Shown here: one piece after another, positions 42,374 through 55,035 of the stretch
Numbering within the stretch: the first letter of the stretch is position 1
Layout of the letters: every line of letters starts with the position of its first letter
NCBI GenBank assembly: GCA_036873135.1
Contig: JAPTYO010000018.1
Coordinates: 3,534,001-3,598,000 of the forward strand
Direction: 5' to 3'
From: Clarkia xantiana subsp. parviflora
Taxonomy: Eukaryota; Streptophyta; Magnoliopsida; Myrtales; Onagraceae
Length of the DNA: 64,000 nt
Notes under the pieces: model-generated
Database searches by the model: none
The model's input: only the letters and a program-made list of their open reading frames with translations
What the model was told of the DNA's origin: nothing
Position numbers and translations under genes: made by a program

Positions 42374-42794
42374 GACTCGTTATCAGAGGATAAGGCCGAG
42401 ATACGCGGGGCGTGGCCGAGATACGCGGAACGTGGGTAAGATACATGGAGCGTGGCCGAGATACGCGGGGCGTGGCCGAGATAAGCGAGATCATGGCCTA
42501 GATAGGCGGGATCACATCCGAGATACGCGGGATACGGGCTAACCACCCCCAACGGTTCACCAGGTAACTGAGGTATCTCTTCGCCTATAAAAGGGCAAGA
42601 GGTCCCCTCAGATCACTTACGTTAAAATACATTACTTGAGATTACTGCTTGCCAGTCCGTACGAGATACTCATTTAAGCATCGGAGAGGGATTCTGGGTC
42701 ACCGCCCGGTCTATCCCCTCTTGCAGGATTGCGTGGAACGAAGGAGCTCGTATCGCCGTCAAAGACCATACCGGAGTTCCACCGTGATCCAACA
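42374..42794 (+). repeat. 5' LTR of element B, second part
   Basis: Resumes with GACTCGTTATCAG after the GTCGG duplication. Has the GAGATACGCGG array (about 42395-42535) and TATA box (42585-42593), and ends CCAACA before the primer site. Confidence 0.95.
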
Positions 42795-42812
42795 TTGGCG
42801 CCGTCTGTGGGA
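42795..42812 (+). other. Primer binding site of element B
   Basis: TTGGCGCCGTCTGTGGGAA right after the LTR, as in element A. Confidence 0.75.
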
Positions 42813-42830
42813 AGCAAACAAAAAGCTGAT

Positions 42831-45800
42831 ATGCCTTCTACTCGTTCAATGGCGGCTGACAAGCAAAGAAGGCAAGGACAATCTGGTGGTTCCCGTCACC
42901 CCGCTGCGACAACTCTGAATTCACTACCAGAACAGGAGGAAAACCAGAACCATCCCGCTGCTGAGCTCTCCCAGACAGGGGGTCATAATGAAGGTCCCGA
43001 AGAGATTTCCGCTCAGCACCAGGGCAATAGGGAGCAGGAGGCTCCCCCAGCTACGGACCTGACGAGGGTTGTGGCAGAATCCATGCCTATGTTTTTGACA
43101 GCCGTGGAGGCTCTCTTGGATCGGAGAGAGGCTGCGAGGAGGCAGGAGGAGATGCCCCCGTTAGAAGAAGCGCCCCCACCAGCAGAGGTTTGGAACGTAC
43201 GGGAGGCTCCGCCCCGAGGCCAGGACAGGAGTAGGGTGTCCATTCAGCCAGAGAGATTCGTGGTTGATGGGCCAGGACCAGTACAGCACAGGACCATTCC
43301 ACTGAATGGTCCCATCACCCTCGATCAGGTAGTAAAGATCGTGAACATCTGCATGGGATAGCAGAAGCCGCTAGTGTCAGAGCTGAGGGATCGATCTACT
43401 CATCCCTTCGTTCCTCGACTCATAGACACCCTAGCCCCGCCAGGGCTGGGTATCCCCACGATAAAGGAGTACGATGGTGAAGGAGATCCGGTTCGTCATG
43501 TCCAGAAGCACCTCATGGCGTGTCTGGGAATAGCCCCGAATGAAGATATAGTGTGTACGCTGTTCCCGAACACACTTGGGGAAAGAGCCCTGACTTGGTT
43601 CTTTAGTCTGCCCCCAGGCTGCATCACTTGCTGGGCAGATATGCACGACCGGTTCATTCAGCAGTACCAGGGTCGCAGACGTTTTCTGAAGAGTGTGAAT
43701 TCCCTGACCCAGGTGGTACAGAGGCCCGACGAATCGCTGGCGCACTATTACCAGCGGTACACTGCCAGTGTGGCGGAGATTGATGAGGAGATCTCGGAGG
43801 GTGAAACCATCCGTACCTTCATTCGGAACCTAGCGGCCCCCTACGGTTCCGACCTGATGCACAGCGTGGCCGAGAAAGCCGTGTGGAATATGGAGGCACT
43901 ACAGAAGAGGGTGAAACGGCAAATCGATGTCCAGGAGTCGAAGATAGCCGCTGGAGAGCTGGAGCCCCCGAAGTCGAATAAAGGGAAGCAGTCGGTTAAA
44001 CCTTTCGACAATCGTAAGTCAAAGGGTAAACCCGAGGGCAGTCGGGATCGAGGCCGCTCTGGTCGGAGAGATGATAGGCGTTCTTTAAGGAAGGACAAGC
44101 GGGAGGATCTCGACATTCCTCTCAACTGCTCCATGGCGGAGGTACTAACGGTCATGGAACGACAAGGTATCTCCAGGTACCCCCCAAAAAAGGATGGAGA
44201 ATTCTTAGGATCCCGCACGGATCGCTACTGCCGATTTCACCGCGCAAATGGTCACGACACCAACCATTGTCGGGAGCTGAAGAAGGAGATCGAAAAGCTG
44301 ATCCAGAAGGGGAAGCTCAAGGAGTTCGTCGGGGATAAGCGGTGTCGATCCCGCTCTCGGTCCCGATCGCGGTCCCGTTCTCGATCCCGCGATCGGTCCC
44401 CAAAGAAGAAGAGTTCCGACCCGGAGCCGTCCGGTGCCCGCAAAGAACGACGGGGCACCATTAATGTGATTCACGGTGGATTTGCTGCTGGAGGTGATAC
44501 CTCGTCCTCTCGAGAGGTCTACGCCTCTAGAATTCCTACGGCTGTGGTGCTAGGTAAGAGGTCCCGATCCTGGACCCTGAAGGAAGAGATGGTGATTTCC
44601 TTTTCGTCAGAGGATCTCATAGGCGTGGAGACTCCGCACGATGACGCATTGGTGGTGACCTTGGATGTAGACGGGTACGAGATGAAGCGAATTTCTGATC
44701 GACGGTGGGAGCTCCTCTGATATTCTATTTATGGACGCACTGGAGGCTATGGGAAAAACGAAGAAAGATCTGAAGGAGGCAAACTTCCCGATGGTCGGGT
44801 TCTCTGGTTCTACCTCCTATCCACTAGGAGTAATCACCTTACCAGTGGAGTTCGGTAGTGGGTGGAAATCAGAAAGGAGGAACGTGGAGTTCGTGGTAGT
44901 TGATTCCGCAGGGACTTACAACGCGATTATCGGGAGAACCACCATCAACCCCCTGATGGCAGTTGCCTCGACAGTGCACCAGAAGATGAAGTTCCCGACC
45001 GACCACGGAGTCGGAGAGGTCAAGGGTGACCAAGTAGCTTCCCGAAAATGTTATGTTAACGCCACCCGAAGGAGGAGGCGAGAGGCCATGACTGTCCTCT
45101 AGACAGATACAGATCCTAGAGAGGAGTTTGGGCGTCCCGCCCCCATAGAAGATCTAAAAGAAGTTGAGATCGACGGACCCCAGAGGAAGGTGAAAATCGG
45201 ATCTGCTCTGACTGAGGAGACAGCCCAAAAATTGATTGAGTTGCTGAAGGAGTTCAAGGAGCTGTTTGCCTGGTCCCCGAGCGATATGCCAGGAATCAGC
45301 CCCGATGTGATCGTACACGAGCTAAAGATAGACCCCGCAATCAAACCTATCACGCAGAAAAGGCGTCTGATGGGCACAGACAAGAAGATCGCGATCCAGC
45401 AGGAGGTGGGCAGGTTGCTCGATGCTGGGTTTATTAAAGAGCTCCGATTCCAGACTTGGGTCGCTAATCCGATACTGGTGAAGAAGACTAATGGGAAATG
45501 GCGGATGTGTGTGGATTTCCGCGACCTGAATAAGGCTTGCCCGAAGGACTGTTACCCACTCCCGAGAATCGACCAGTTGGTGGATGCCACATCGGGACAT
45601 GAGCTGTTGAGCTTCATGGATGCGTATTCGGGCTACAACCAGATCAAGATGGCTAAAGAGGACGCTCCTCACACAGCGTTTTATGCAGACAGTGACATCT
45701 ATCACTACGATGTCATGCCTTTTGGGTTAATCAATGCCGGGGCAACCTATCAGCGCATGGTGAATAAGTTATTCGGAGATATGTTGGGAGAGACCACGGA

Positions 45801-48438
45801 AGCTTACGTGGACGACATGCTGGTGAAGTCCCGACAAGCTGAGGATCATGTGCACAACCTAACCATGGCGTTTGAGCGGATGAGGCTTCATCAGGTTCGT
45901 TTAAACCCGACGAAATGCGCCTTCGGATTCCACTCAGGGAAATTTTTGGGCTTTATGGTAAGCCATAGAGGAATTGAGGTGAATCCCGAGAAGCTGAGGG
46001 CGATTGAGGAGATGCAGTCTCCGATAAACCATCGGGAGGTACAAGTGCTGAATAGCCGACTGGCTGCAATGAATCGCTTCCTGTCCAAAGCCAGCGATCG
46101 ATCAATGCCATTTTTTGAAGTCCTGAGGGCCAACAAGAAGTTTGAGTGGACCGCCAAGTGTGAAGAAGCGTTCCAATCACTCAAGCAGCACCGTCGCACC
46201 CTCCCGCCATTGGCGAAACCGGTTCCAGGCGAGCCGCTCTATCTTTACTTGGCTATTTCTGAATTTGCCATTAGCTCTGTGTTAGTAAAGGTCGTCGAGG
46301 GTAATCAAGTCCCCGTCTATTATGTAAGCAAGGCGTTTGCCAAGTCTGAATTAAATTATCCTACCGTTGAAAAGTACCTCTTTGCGTTGATTATTACTGC
46401 TCGGAAGCTAAGGCCTTATTTCCACGCACACGAGATTACTGTGCTGACGAACCAGCCTTTGAAGCATTTTTTGAACCGGCCGGATGCGTCGGGAAGATTA
46501 GTGAAATGGGCAGTAGAGCTTAGTGAGTTTCGCATACACTTTGCTCCAAGAACGGCCATTAAGGGCCAGGCATTGGCGGATTTCATAGTAGAATCTACAA
46601 CCCCCGATCTAGAAGAAGCGGGCCCTGTAGAGGGGGCAACCATGGAGGTCCCGACAGAAGAACAACCAGAGAGGGCAGAGCAATCAGAACAGCCAAACGA
46701 GGAAAATACCTGGGAAATGTACACGGATGGCTCCTCGAGTTCGGACGGATCAGGAGCAGGCTTTTTGTTGATACCACCGGGTGGAGGTGAGCCGCTCCGA
46801 TACGCCTTGGCTTTAACATTCAAGGCCACAAACAACGAAGCGGAGTATGAAGCTCTTATCACGGGCCTGAAAATTGCTAAAGGCACTGGAGTCGATCACT
46901 TGAGAGTGAAGTGTGACGCAGCTTTAATCGTGAATCAGGTTCAAGGGCGATACGAAGCGAGGAGCCCGATAATGAAGAAGTATCTACGCGAGGTACAAGA
47001 CCTGAAGGAGAGCTTTAAAAGCTTCGACATCGAGGCAATCCCGAGGGAGGAAAACGTAGAGGCAGACGCCTTGAGCAAATTTGCCCTGGGGGCACCCTTG
47101 GAAGAAAATCGGAAGGTGCACTTCTTGGAGAAGATGATCTTATCGACCATCGACCCGACACAGGTGTGTACCATTGAGGCAAGATCGGAGGAGGAGCCCA
47201 CTTGGATGACCCCGATAGTCGCATACCTGACTACGGGGACAGTCCCCGATGATAAAGTAGCAGCCGACAGGATACGTCGGATCGCGGCTAATTACGTGAT
47301 GCTGGACAATCAGCTATACAAGAAGGGCTGGTTCTCAACTCCATACTTGAAGTGTGTGGCAGAACCCGACACAAATCGAATCCTGAAGGAGGAGCATGAA
47401 GGGGTCACGGCTTGTCATTAAGGGGCCCGATCCATTATGAGGAAAGTGCTGAACTTGGGCTATTATTGGCCTACGATGAGCAAGGAAGCGACGGCGTTGG
47501 TCCGATCCTGTGACGCGTGCCAGAGGTACGCCCCGAGTATCGTGGCTCCGGCCGCTAATCTGACATCCATCAAGAGCGCTTGGCCCTTCGCGCAATGGGG
47601 CATCGACTTGGTGGGACCTCTTCCACAAGCACAAGGTCAATGTAAGTACTTACTTGTAGCTATCGATTATTTCTCGAAATGGATAGAGGCAAAGGCGCTG
47701 GCCAGAACGACGGGGAACCAGATCGTCAAGTTCCTCCAGACCCATATTGTGTCCAGATACGGGATTCCTAAGGTGGTGATCAGCGACAATGGTCCACCGT
47801 TTAACGGCTCTCAGGTGAGGGAGTATCTGGAGGAATTGAACATCGAGCATCGGACAGCTTCCGTACGCCATGCTCAGACTAACGGTCAGGTGGAATCAGC
47901 CAACAAAATCGTGATGGATGGCCTGAAGAAGAGGGTCTATGCCTTGAAGGGCAAATGGCTGAACGAACTGGAAAACATGCTTTGGGCTGTTAGAACGACA
48001 CCCAAACGATCAACGGGGGAGACTCCGTTTGGCCTCGTTTATGGCACGGAGGCTGTCGCCCCCGTGGAGGTAGCTGTGGCGTCCCATCGGATGAGATATT
48101 AAGAGCCTCTGACGAATGATGAAATGAGACGTCTAGACTTGGACTTACTCGAAGAGAAGAGGCGGGAAGCCAATGAAGTCCAAGCTCGAATGTGTTTGGC
48201 AACGGCCAGGTACTACAATCGGCGAGTAAAGTTCCGACAGTTCTTCGTCGGGGAGCTTGTTTGGCGTCGCAACGAGTTAACCCTTTTGGATCGAATCAAC
48301 AAGATGTCACCAAAATGGGAAGGACCTTATAAGGTCGTGGGGATGCCAGCTCCAAATGCGTACAAATTGGAAGACCTCGATGGCAGAGTATTGAAGCATT
48401 CTTTTAGTGGCGAACACTTGAAGAAACACCATGCTTGA
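42831..48438 (+). pseudogene. gag-pol: gag-pro-pol of element B (four stops, one frameshift)
   Basis: Start ATG 42831. TAG at 43359-43361 lies in gag, before the main gag domain. A one-base insertion near 44695 falls just before the protease catalytic Asp (the LIDGGSSS site). Further stops: TAG 45100-45102 (after protease), TAA 47419-47421 (in the integrase zinc finger, after the first His) and TAA 48100-48102 (after the DDE core). RT keeps YVDD. RNase H 1 and the second RNase H are open (MYTDGSSSSDG). The reading frame ends HLKKHHA at 48438. The gag part has the CHHC knuckle and Arg/Ser run near 44345-44400. Confidence 0.95.
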
Positions 48439-48720
48439 TAAAAGTCGCCTTGAGTGGTGCACGAGAAAAGTCGCCTTGAGTGGTGCACGAGAAAAGTCGC
48501 CTTAAATGGTGCATGATTCTTAGATTTATTCTAAGTATTGAAAAGTCGTCTTAAGTGATGCGCGAAGTTAAGTCGTCTTAAGTGATGCAGATTTCTTGGA
48601 TTTATTCTAAGCATTGAAAAATCGCCTTAAGTGGTGCATGATGGTAAGTCGCCTTAAGTGGTGCGAAGTAGTAAATCGTCTTGAGTGATGTACGAGAATG
48701 TCTTAAGTGTCGAAGTATCG
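48439..48720 (+). repeat. Short minisatellite after pol, element B
   Basis: About ten GTCGCCTTGAGTGGTGCACG-like units, diverged toward the right. Much shorter than in A (about 0.9 kb) and 1 (about 0.75 kb). Confidence 0.9.
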
Positions 48721-48833
48721 ACCTAAAGCAAGTATAGTAAAGCCACTTGGAGAAGTGCATCGAAAAAATCGGAACTAAGAAAGTCTGACGATTACAAAAG
48801 CAAGGAAAATACAAGGACTCTAAAGATAAGCAG

Positions 48834-51518
48834 TTAGGCTTGGTCCTTGTCACCGGCATCTGTGGGAGCTGGGTCCACGAGGTCGGTGGCAGAAGGCTCC
48901 ACAGGTTCGGCTGCGGGAGGATCAACTATCGGGGCATCAGCACTTGGAAGCTCTGCGGCGTCTTCGACAATTGCGGGGGTACTCCTCCCATCACTCTCCT
49001 CAGAAAGAGCAAAGTATTTCTTCGCGAAGGGAGCGAGAGAAGGAGAATTGTCGAAGTTGATGGCGTCGCCATACTCCAGGTGGAGCTCCTCAACCGCATT
49101 GAAGAGAGTGTTCTCCACCTCCGCGCCGAAGAACTTCATAGCATCAGCCTGGAAGTCTTCAGACCTCCGATAATCTTCTCGGCCCTTGGCCTCGGCCGCG
49201 ACCAGCTGCGCAGGAACCCCCGCGACTTGCTCCTCCAGAGCCTTCTTCTCGAGGACCAGCTTGTCCTCGGCAGTCTGCCGCTCCTGTCGCTCCCGCCTCA
49301 GGAGCCCCTCGAAATCCCCGACCTGCTTTTGAAGGTCCTAAACCTTTTGGTCGAGGATGGCCTGCTCCTTGGCAAGTTTTCCCCGCGAAGATTTGGAGGC
49401 CGCAAGATCCTCCTTAAGCTTGGCGATGGCCGCCCGGTCCCGCTCCCGGGACTCATCATAGGCAATGAGGTACCCAAAAAGGCGGTTGAAGTCCCCGAGC
49501 TCCTATGATAGAAGAAAGAAGAGTGTTAATGGACAAACGGCCAGACTTACCAACGAAGAAGGAGAAGCGAAGTTTTACCTCTATCCGACGCAGGGACATC
49601 TCTCGAACATCCCGATGCATAGCCGTCCGATTCAGGGAAATCGGGTACCGCATGGTGGGCAGGATCGAGCCTGCCAGCAGATGCAGAGCCAGGTCTTCAT
49701 GGGCATCCCCTTGTCGAAGCTGGACCCCTTGCAGTGTTTGGATTGGGGTCCAGGGAGCATCCACTTGCGCAAGGTCAAAGGCCCTGTAGAAACTCCCGTC
49801 AAGAGGGACAGGAGGAGGACCAGCACGAGTCGTGGAGGGGCGTGCCTCCGGCTTAACCCGGGCGGGGGAAGGAGTGAAGTTGTGGATGGGCGACGGTTGT
49901 CGCTGCTGCGGAGAAGATGAAGGGGGCAGCCCCTGAGAGGTTGGTTTCAAGGGGGACTGCCCCGTCCTCCGACGATGACGGAGGGAGCCACCCTCATCAG
50001 TCTCCTCGGAGGAGTCCAAGGTTTCCACCCGACGAAATTATTCGCCGGTCGGGGTTTTCTCCCCAGTTGAGGGAGGCGCCCCTGTTGAAGACGAGGCACC
50101 CGCGGAAGCGTCAGCGCCCGATGGAGCCCCTGAGCGACCTGCACCTAGAGGACGAGAAGCTTAAAAAATGTAATCAGGGAGTTCATCAGGATTCTTACAC
50201 CAAATAATACGTCGGGAGACATATTGATCCTTCCCGTGGTAGTGGTTGTAGCCCGCCTTCAGGACCCGAGGAGTTTCACCTCGAAGGATTCGTCTAACGT
50301 CAGCAATACGGGCCTCCCTGGTCGAAGGAATCAAATCCTTCGGGACCATCCTCCTATACGATTTAATAGCTAGACGAAGCTTTTTACCTTCTTCAGCGTT
50401 CTGGACGTCGAAGAGTTAGTCCAGCTCCACGCGCTTCCGCTTAGGTTGCTCCGCAGAAGGAGACCCCGACGGAGCAGCAGCCTTCTTGGCGGACTTCCTC
50501 TTCCGCGAAGGCCGGACGGCATCGGTCTCCCCCTGCTTAAGGAACAGATCGGTCAGCACGGATACCTTCTTGGCTGCAAACAGTAAAAGAAAAGAGTTAG
50601 AGATTTACCCAGGGAACCACATTGGAGGGGCCGTCGAAAAGCTGCCCCCCAGAGATTATATCGAGGAGTCGGATCCCGGCGTTCACCAGGTCCCGCTCCA
50701 CGAGAGAGTTGGCGTCGAGAGGAGTGTATGACTCCCCCCATCGGTAAAGCTGGATAAGTTGAAGAGTCTGGAAGTCTTCATCAGTGTAGGTGTGGAAAGC
50801 GGGAGGGGAGTCCGCTTCCACTTCCCATCCGGGCCATGGGATCGAAGAATGTTGGATGAAGAAGTAACTCCTTTTCCATCCGCTGTTGTCGGACCCCGTG
50901 TCGACTAGGAGTCCCCGACCCTTGACCACCTTCCAGGTGTCGTTGGTCCAGTTACACCGTCCAAGTTGTGCCTTGTTCCACTTCGGCATTCGAGGGTAGA
51001 AGGCGCAAACCCCCGCCTCGTTGCACTTCATCCCGTAGAAGGTCCTGAAGAGCTTGAGGCTGTATACCCACCGTTGTCGGAAGCAGAGGACCTGAAAAGC
51101 ATTCCACAGGCGAATGGCGTGCGGAGAGAAGGTGGTCGGATGAGTTTTGTAATGCTGGCACATCTCGACCAGATTATCACAGAAGGGGAATCTGATCCCC
51201 GCTGATACTTGCCCCGTGGAGACAAATAACTCCCCTTTTCGGGGACGAGTAACCTCAAGGTTACCCGAGGGGCGAGGCCAGGGATACGGGAAACGAGGTT
51301 CCCAAGTAGAAGTGATGCATCCCTCCCGGAGAGCTGCATCATAAGCGGTGCTAGAGATTTCATTCAAAGCATAATCAAAGTTGAAGGGCTTTCTTCCCCC
51401 AGAGCTGGATCCACTGTCTGAAAAGTAGCAATGGCAAGGAAGGCACAGTGGGATTTTCGGAAAACTACAAACAAGGAAAAGATAAGCAGGCAACGAAGAA
51501 GAAATCCTTACCAGACAT
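48834..51518 (-). pseudogene. Antisense aORF of element B, spliced, with stops
   Basis: Same gene as 2128-4840. ATG at 51518, exon 1 51512-51518 with GTAAGG donor. Exon 2 51417 to about 50609 is open for its full length (motifs RKPFNFDYALNEIS, GIRFPFCDNLVEMC, FYPRMPKWNKAQL). Exon 3 is about 50573-49579 (donor GTAAAAC). Exon 4 is 49502-48834 and encodes the coiled coil and an acidic Ala/Asp-rich tail ending DKDQA. Stops: near 50416, near 50164 (or a splice site) and 49338-49340. Agreement of exon borders in two diverged copies supports a real spliced gene in the ancestor. Role unknown. Confidence 0.7.
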
Positions 51519-51670
51519 GACGAATCGGAGGAATGAACTAGGCGTTGCCGGGAAGATGATCGGAAAAGCACTAAGGTCTTCGGAATCGCAAAAGCTTGAA
51601 CTCACAAAGGTTGTAGAGAGCTCCTGAAAATTCGAAGACGGTAAAAGTGATCCAACACCCACAGTTAGGG

Positions 51671-51678
51671 TTTTATAG
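51671..51678 (-). promoter_or_regulatory. TATA box of the element B aORF
   Basis: CTATAAAAC on the minus strand, about 153 bp upstream of the aORF ATG. Conserved in element 1. Confidence 0.6.
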
Positions 51679-52047
51679 GCAAAGAGGACAGTTGAAGAGA
51701 CACTTCGATCCGAGTCGTCGAAGTTGAAGAGTTCTAATCTGGACCATTGAGATGGAACGTGCAGAAGGGCAACGGGCGTAATGATGAAACGGCCTGAAAA
51801 GCACTTTTCAGAAAAAGCAGGTGCGAAAAATCAGGCACGAGTGCCGAAGACATCGCTTCACTATCTGCTGCATTTAATGAACTGGGGAATCGAGGAGTCC
51901 CCTCGGATTTGGCAGTTATCCACAAGGCATCGAGGAAACGTGAAGGAGAAGACTAGTATTGAGTGACTATGCCAAGGGAAAGATCCCCAATTCCAATGTC
52001 GGGAGGTCAGGAGTTGAAAGACACGACGAACTAAAAGTCCCTCATGT

Positions 52048-52059
52048 CTTGGGGGCAAA
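52048..52059 (+). other. Polypurine tract of element B
   Basis: CTTGGGGGCAAA abutting the 3' LTR. Confidence 0.85.
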
Positions 52060-52774
52060 TGATGGGTTCGACTACAGCCGTTAGGCCCTTTAACGGTGAG
52101 GAAACGGCAAATAGGCCCGGTGGGCCCTAAACGAAGGCCAAGATGGCCCAGGCAAAGGATCCCGACGAAAGGAGTCCGAGGATGAGAGGTTCCGACAGAG
52201 TCGGACCTGACAAGCGAGCTGAACGCTCCCGACGAGATGCCTCTGAGCAGGCCCCGATGATAAATCCCTGAGAACAATAGGCCCTGTCACGATGACGAGG
52301 GGCCCCGAGCGGTGACACAACGAGATAACTCTGGAGTCCCCGACGTTAGTCGGGACTCGTTATCAGAGGATAAGGCCGAGATACGCGGGGCGTGGCCGAG
52401 ATACGCGGAACGTGGGTAAGATACACGGAGCGTGGCCGAGATACGTGGGGCGTGGCCGAGATAAGCGAGATCATGGCCTAGATAGGCGGGATCACACCCG
52501 AGATACGCGGGATACGGGCTAACCACCCCCAACGGTTCACCAGGTAACTGAGGTATCTCTTCGCCTATAAAAGGGCAAGAGGTCCTCTCAGATCACTTAC
52601 GTTGAAATACATTACTTGAGATTACTGCTTGCAAGTCCGTACGAGATACTCATTTAAGCATCGGAGAGGGATTCTGGGTCACCGCTCGGTCTATCCCCTC
52701 TTGCAGGATTGCGTGGAGCGAAGGAGCTAGGATCGCCGTCAAAGACCGTACCGGAGTTCCACCGTGATCCAACA
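52060..52774 (+). repeat. 3' LTR of element B
   Basis: 715 bp, uninterrupted. TATA box at 52565-52573. Followed by the CCTGA target duplication. Confidence 0.95.
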
Positions 52775-53645
52775 CCTGATACTCAACGAAGGACAGCAGA
52801 CCCGGCAGCGGACGACACAGCCAACCGACGACAGCAACAGCTCCAGTAGTGTCGACGGTGGCTCTGGAGCGGCGGTTAGACGAGTTTCAGCGAAGGCGGG
52901 CGGGGCTGCTGCGTAGGGCGGAGAACAGATCCCTCAGGCGAGCTGGCAGCGGGGCTGGTTACGGACCACCGTAACGACCAACTCCGGTGATCTCGGGGTC
53001 TGGCGAGCTGGGTAGGGCGAATCCGGCGCAAGTGGCAGTCAAGGCGGCAAGATGAACGGCGGTGGTCACAGCCAGCAACAGCGGCGGACTCCGGGGACGA
53101 CTCCGGCGAGTGGTTCGGACGGCTTCTGGCAGCAGTTGGCGATCCCGGTGACTGGGCAAGTAGCGAGGGTGTTGAGGTCGGACTCAGTTGAGGCAAGGCT
53201 GAGCGGGGGTGGCTATCGGCGGACGGGCTGCGCTCCAGGTTGCAGAAGACCTAGTGAAGAGGAAAAAAAAATAATTAACTTGCACGGATTTCGAGAAACA
53301 AGTTTTTTTTATTGCTGATTTTTTGTCTGTTTTTACGTTGACAAGTGGTCCTTTATAGCTAGTCTAGACCCTAATATTAGGAAAACCATATATTTTCTCT
53401 AATATACACAATAAATTCGAAAATTACACAATATATTTTTATGAACATTCCCATAAATATATATTATATATTTTCTGAATTTTACATAATATTTAGTGCA
53501 TATATATTATCCTAATTTGAGCTAAACCTATTTTTAGCAACCCTGTGACCTTTTATATCCAGATAGTTCCTTTTATAAACGCGTTACACATAACATTTTT
53601 AACGTGTTATATATGTGTCACGCGTACCTAAATTAGGTGTTTACA
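52775..53645 (-). repeat. Ogre-like 3' LTR, right (U3) part
   Basis: Continues 33285-33867. GC-rich to about 53260, AT-rich after. Ends AAATTAGGTGTTTACA at 53645 (TGTAAACACC in element orientation), next to a polypurine tract. Confidence 0.75.
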
Positions 53646-53659
53646 GCTTGCCCCTCTTT
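53646..53659 (-). other. Polypurine tract of the Ogre-like element
   Basis: AAAGAGGGGCAAGC on the minus strand, directly before the TGTAAACACC LTR start. Confidence 0.75.
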
Positions 53660-53811
53660 GGACGGATTCCTGTATAATGCGTTCGAGGAGGTTTGTCCAA
53701 AGACAAGTAAACAGTAATTTTGGCTAGGAAGTATATCTTCTTCCGGGTCTTCAAGTCTCCAAGGTGGCCTTTGGCTTTATTGACGGATAACGCTAAAAAA
53801 CCTCCAATGGT

Positions 53812-54275
53812 AGTGTGGAACTTAGAGCCTCCAGCGGCGTTGCGGTAAAGAAAAGACTCCAGTGGCGTGCAGTAACGAAAAGCCTCCAGTGGCGTGCAGT
53901 AACGAAAAGCCTCCAGTGGCGTGCGGTAACGAAAAGCCTCAAGTGGCGTGCGGTAAAGAAAAACTTCAATCGACGATGCCTCCAGTGGCGAGCGACAAGG
54001 AAAAACCTCCAGTGGCATGCAATAAATTAAAATCTTGATAGATGATGCCTCCAGTGGTGAGCGAAAACGAAAAGCCTCCAGTGACGTTTGTCGGAGAAGA
54101 GCCTATAGTTGCGTCCGTTGGAGAAGAGCCTCTAGTGGCGTATGTCGGAGAAGAGCCTCTAGTGGCGTCCGTCGGTGAAGAGCCTCTAGAGGCATATGTT
54201 GAGAAGAGCCTCTAGCGGCGTCCGTCGGTGAAGAGCCTCCAGTGGCGTCCGTCGGAGAAGAACCTCTAGTGGTGT
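53812..54275. repeat. Minisatellite in the Ogre-like 3' region
   Basis: Units of about 27-40 bp with core GCCTCCAGTGGCGTGC, then AAGAGCCTCTAGTGGCGTCC. At least twelve copies. Confidence 0.92.
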
Positions 54276-55035
54276 GACGACATCCCTAATTTTTTCCTAA
54301 GTTGTACATGACACGGCAACTTAGCGGGATTTTTTCATCTCTCATATTCTTTCCTTTTTTCCACGGTCGATTTAGAAATTTCCGACCGTGCCCCTCGGTT
54401 TTTCCATTTTATCTCCTTTTGCCATCATGCCCCTCATTTCCTGATTTTGCCTAGGCCGCCCTTTCGAGTTTTCAACCTAGCGGAAGCACTCCTTATTTGG
54501 TAGCCAATTAATAGGTGGATGCGACCCTCTCAATTCTTTTCCGCATTTTCCATTGCGGAAGCTCTTCTTTTCAGTAGTCAATTTCGGGTTGACTGAGGCC
54601 CGTTCTTTATTTTCCCGCCCTTACGGAATTCGCGGGATCACTCTTTATTTGTAGCCATTTTCCTCTAAGGGTGGCTGTGGCCCTTCAAAAATCCTTCTGC
54701 TCTCATAAGTTGCGGAATCACTCATTGTGGGTAGCCGTTTTAAGGGTGGCTGTGGCCCTAGGAAACATTTGAAAATTTTATGTAAGTAGCTCAGGATGCG
54801 TTATGAAACGTGTCGTCATCGCTACTTAGGGCCCTGATTTTTTTTCTCTTTTCTTTTTTGAAACTTTTTCTCTCTCTCTTTTTTTTTTTTAAAGAAAACT
54901 CCCCGTTTGCCATGATTGTCTTTTAAGATTTTCAATCATGCCTCTCATCACTAATTTTTGCCTAGGTCGCCTTTATAGATTTTCTACCTAGCGGGATTTT
55001 TTTTTTTTTTAGCTTCAAAATGGGAAACTACTTTT
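54276..55035. other. 3' untranslated DNA of the Ogre-like element with low-copy repeats
   Basis: Repeated phrases such as GTAGCCNTTTTNNNNAAGGGTGGCTGTGGCCC (about 54645 and 54735) and GCCTAGGNCGCC (about 54450 and 54962). Long T tracts. No gene seen. Confidence 0.55.

Larger units (their letters stand above)
33868..52774 (+). mobile_element. Tat element B, carrying nested element A in its 5' LTR
   Basis: Target duplication CCTGA at 33863-33867 and 52775-52779. 5' LTR split into 33868-34161 and 42374-42794 (715 bp together); 3' LTR 52060-52774 (715 bp). They differ at about 16 positions (2.2%). Interior: primer site, gag-pro-pol with four stops and one frameshift, short minisatellite, antisense aORF, polypurine tract. 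Same family as elements 1 and A. Length without A is about 10.7 kb. Confidence 0.95.
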
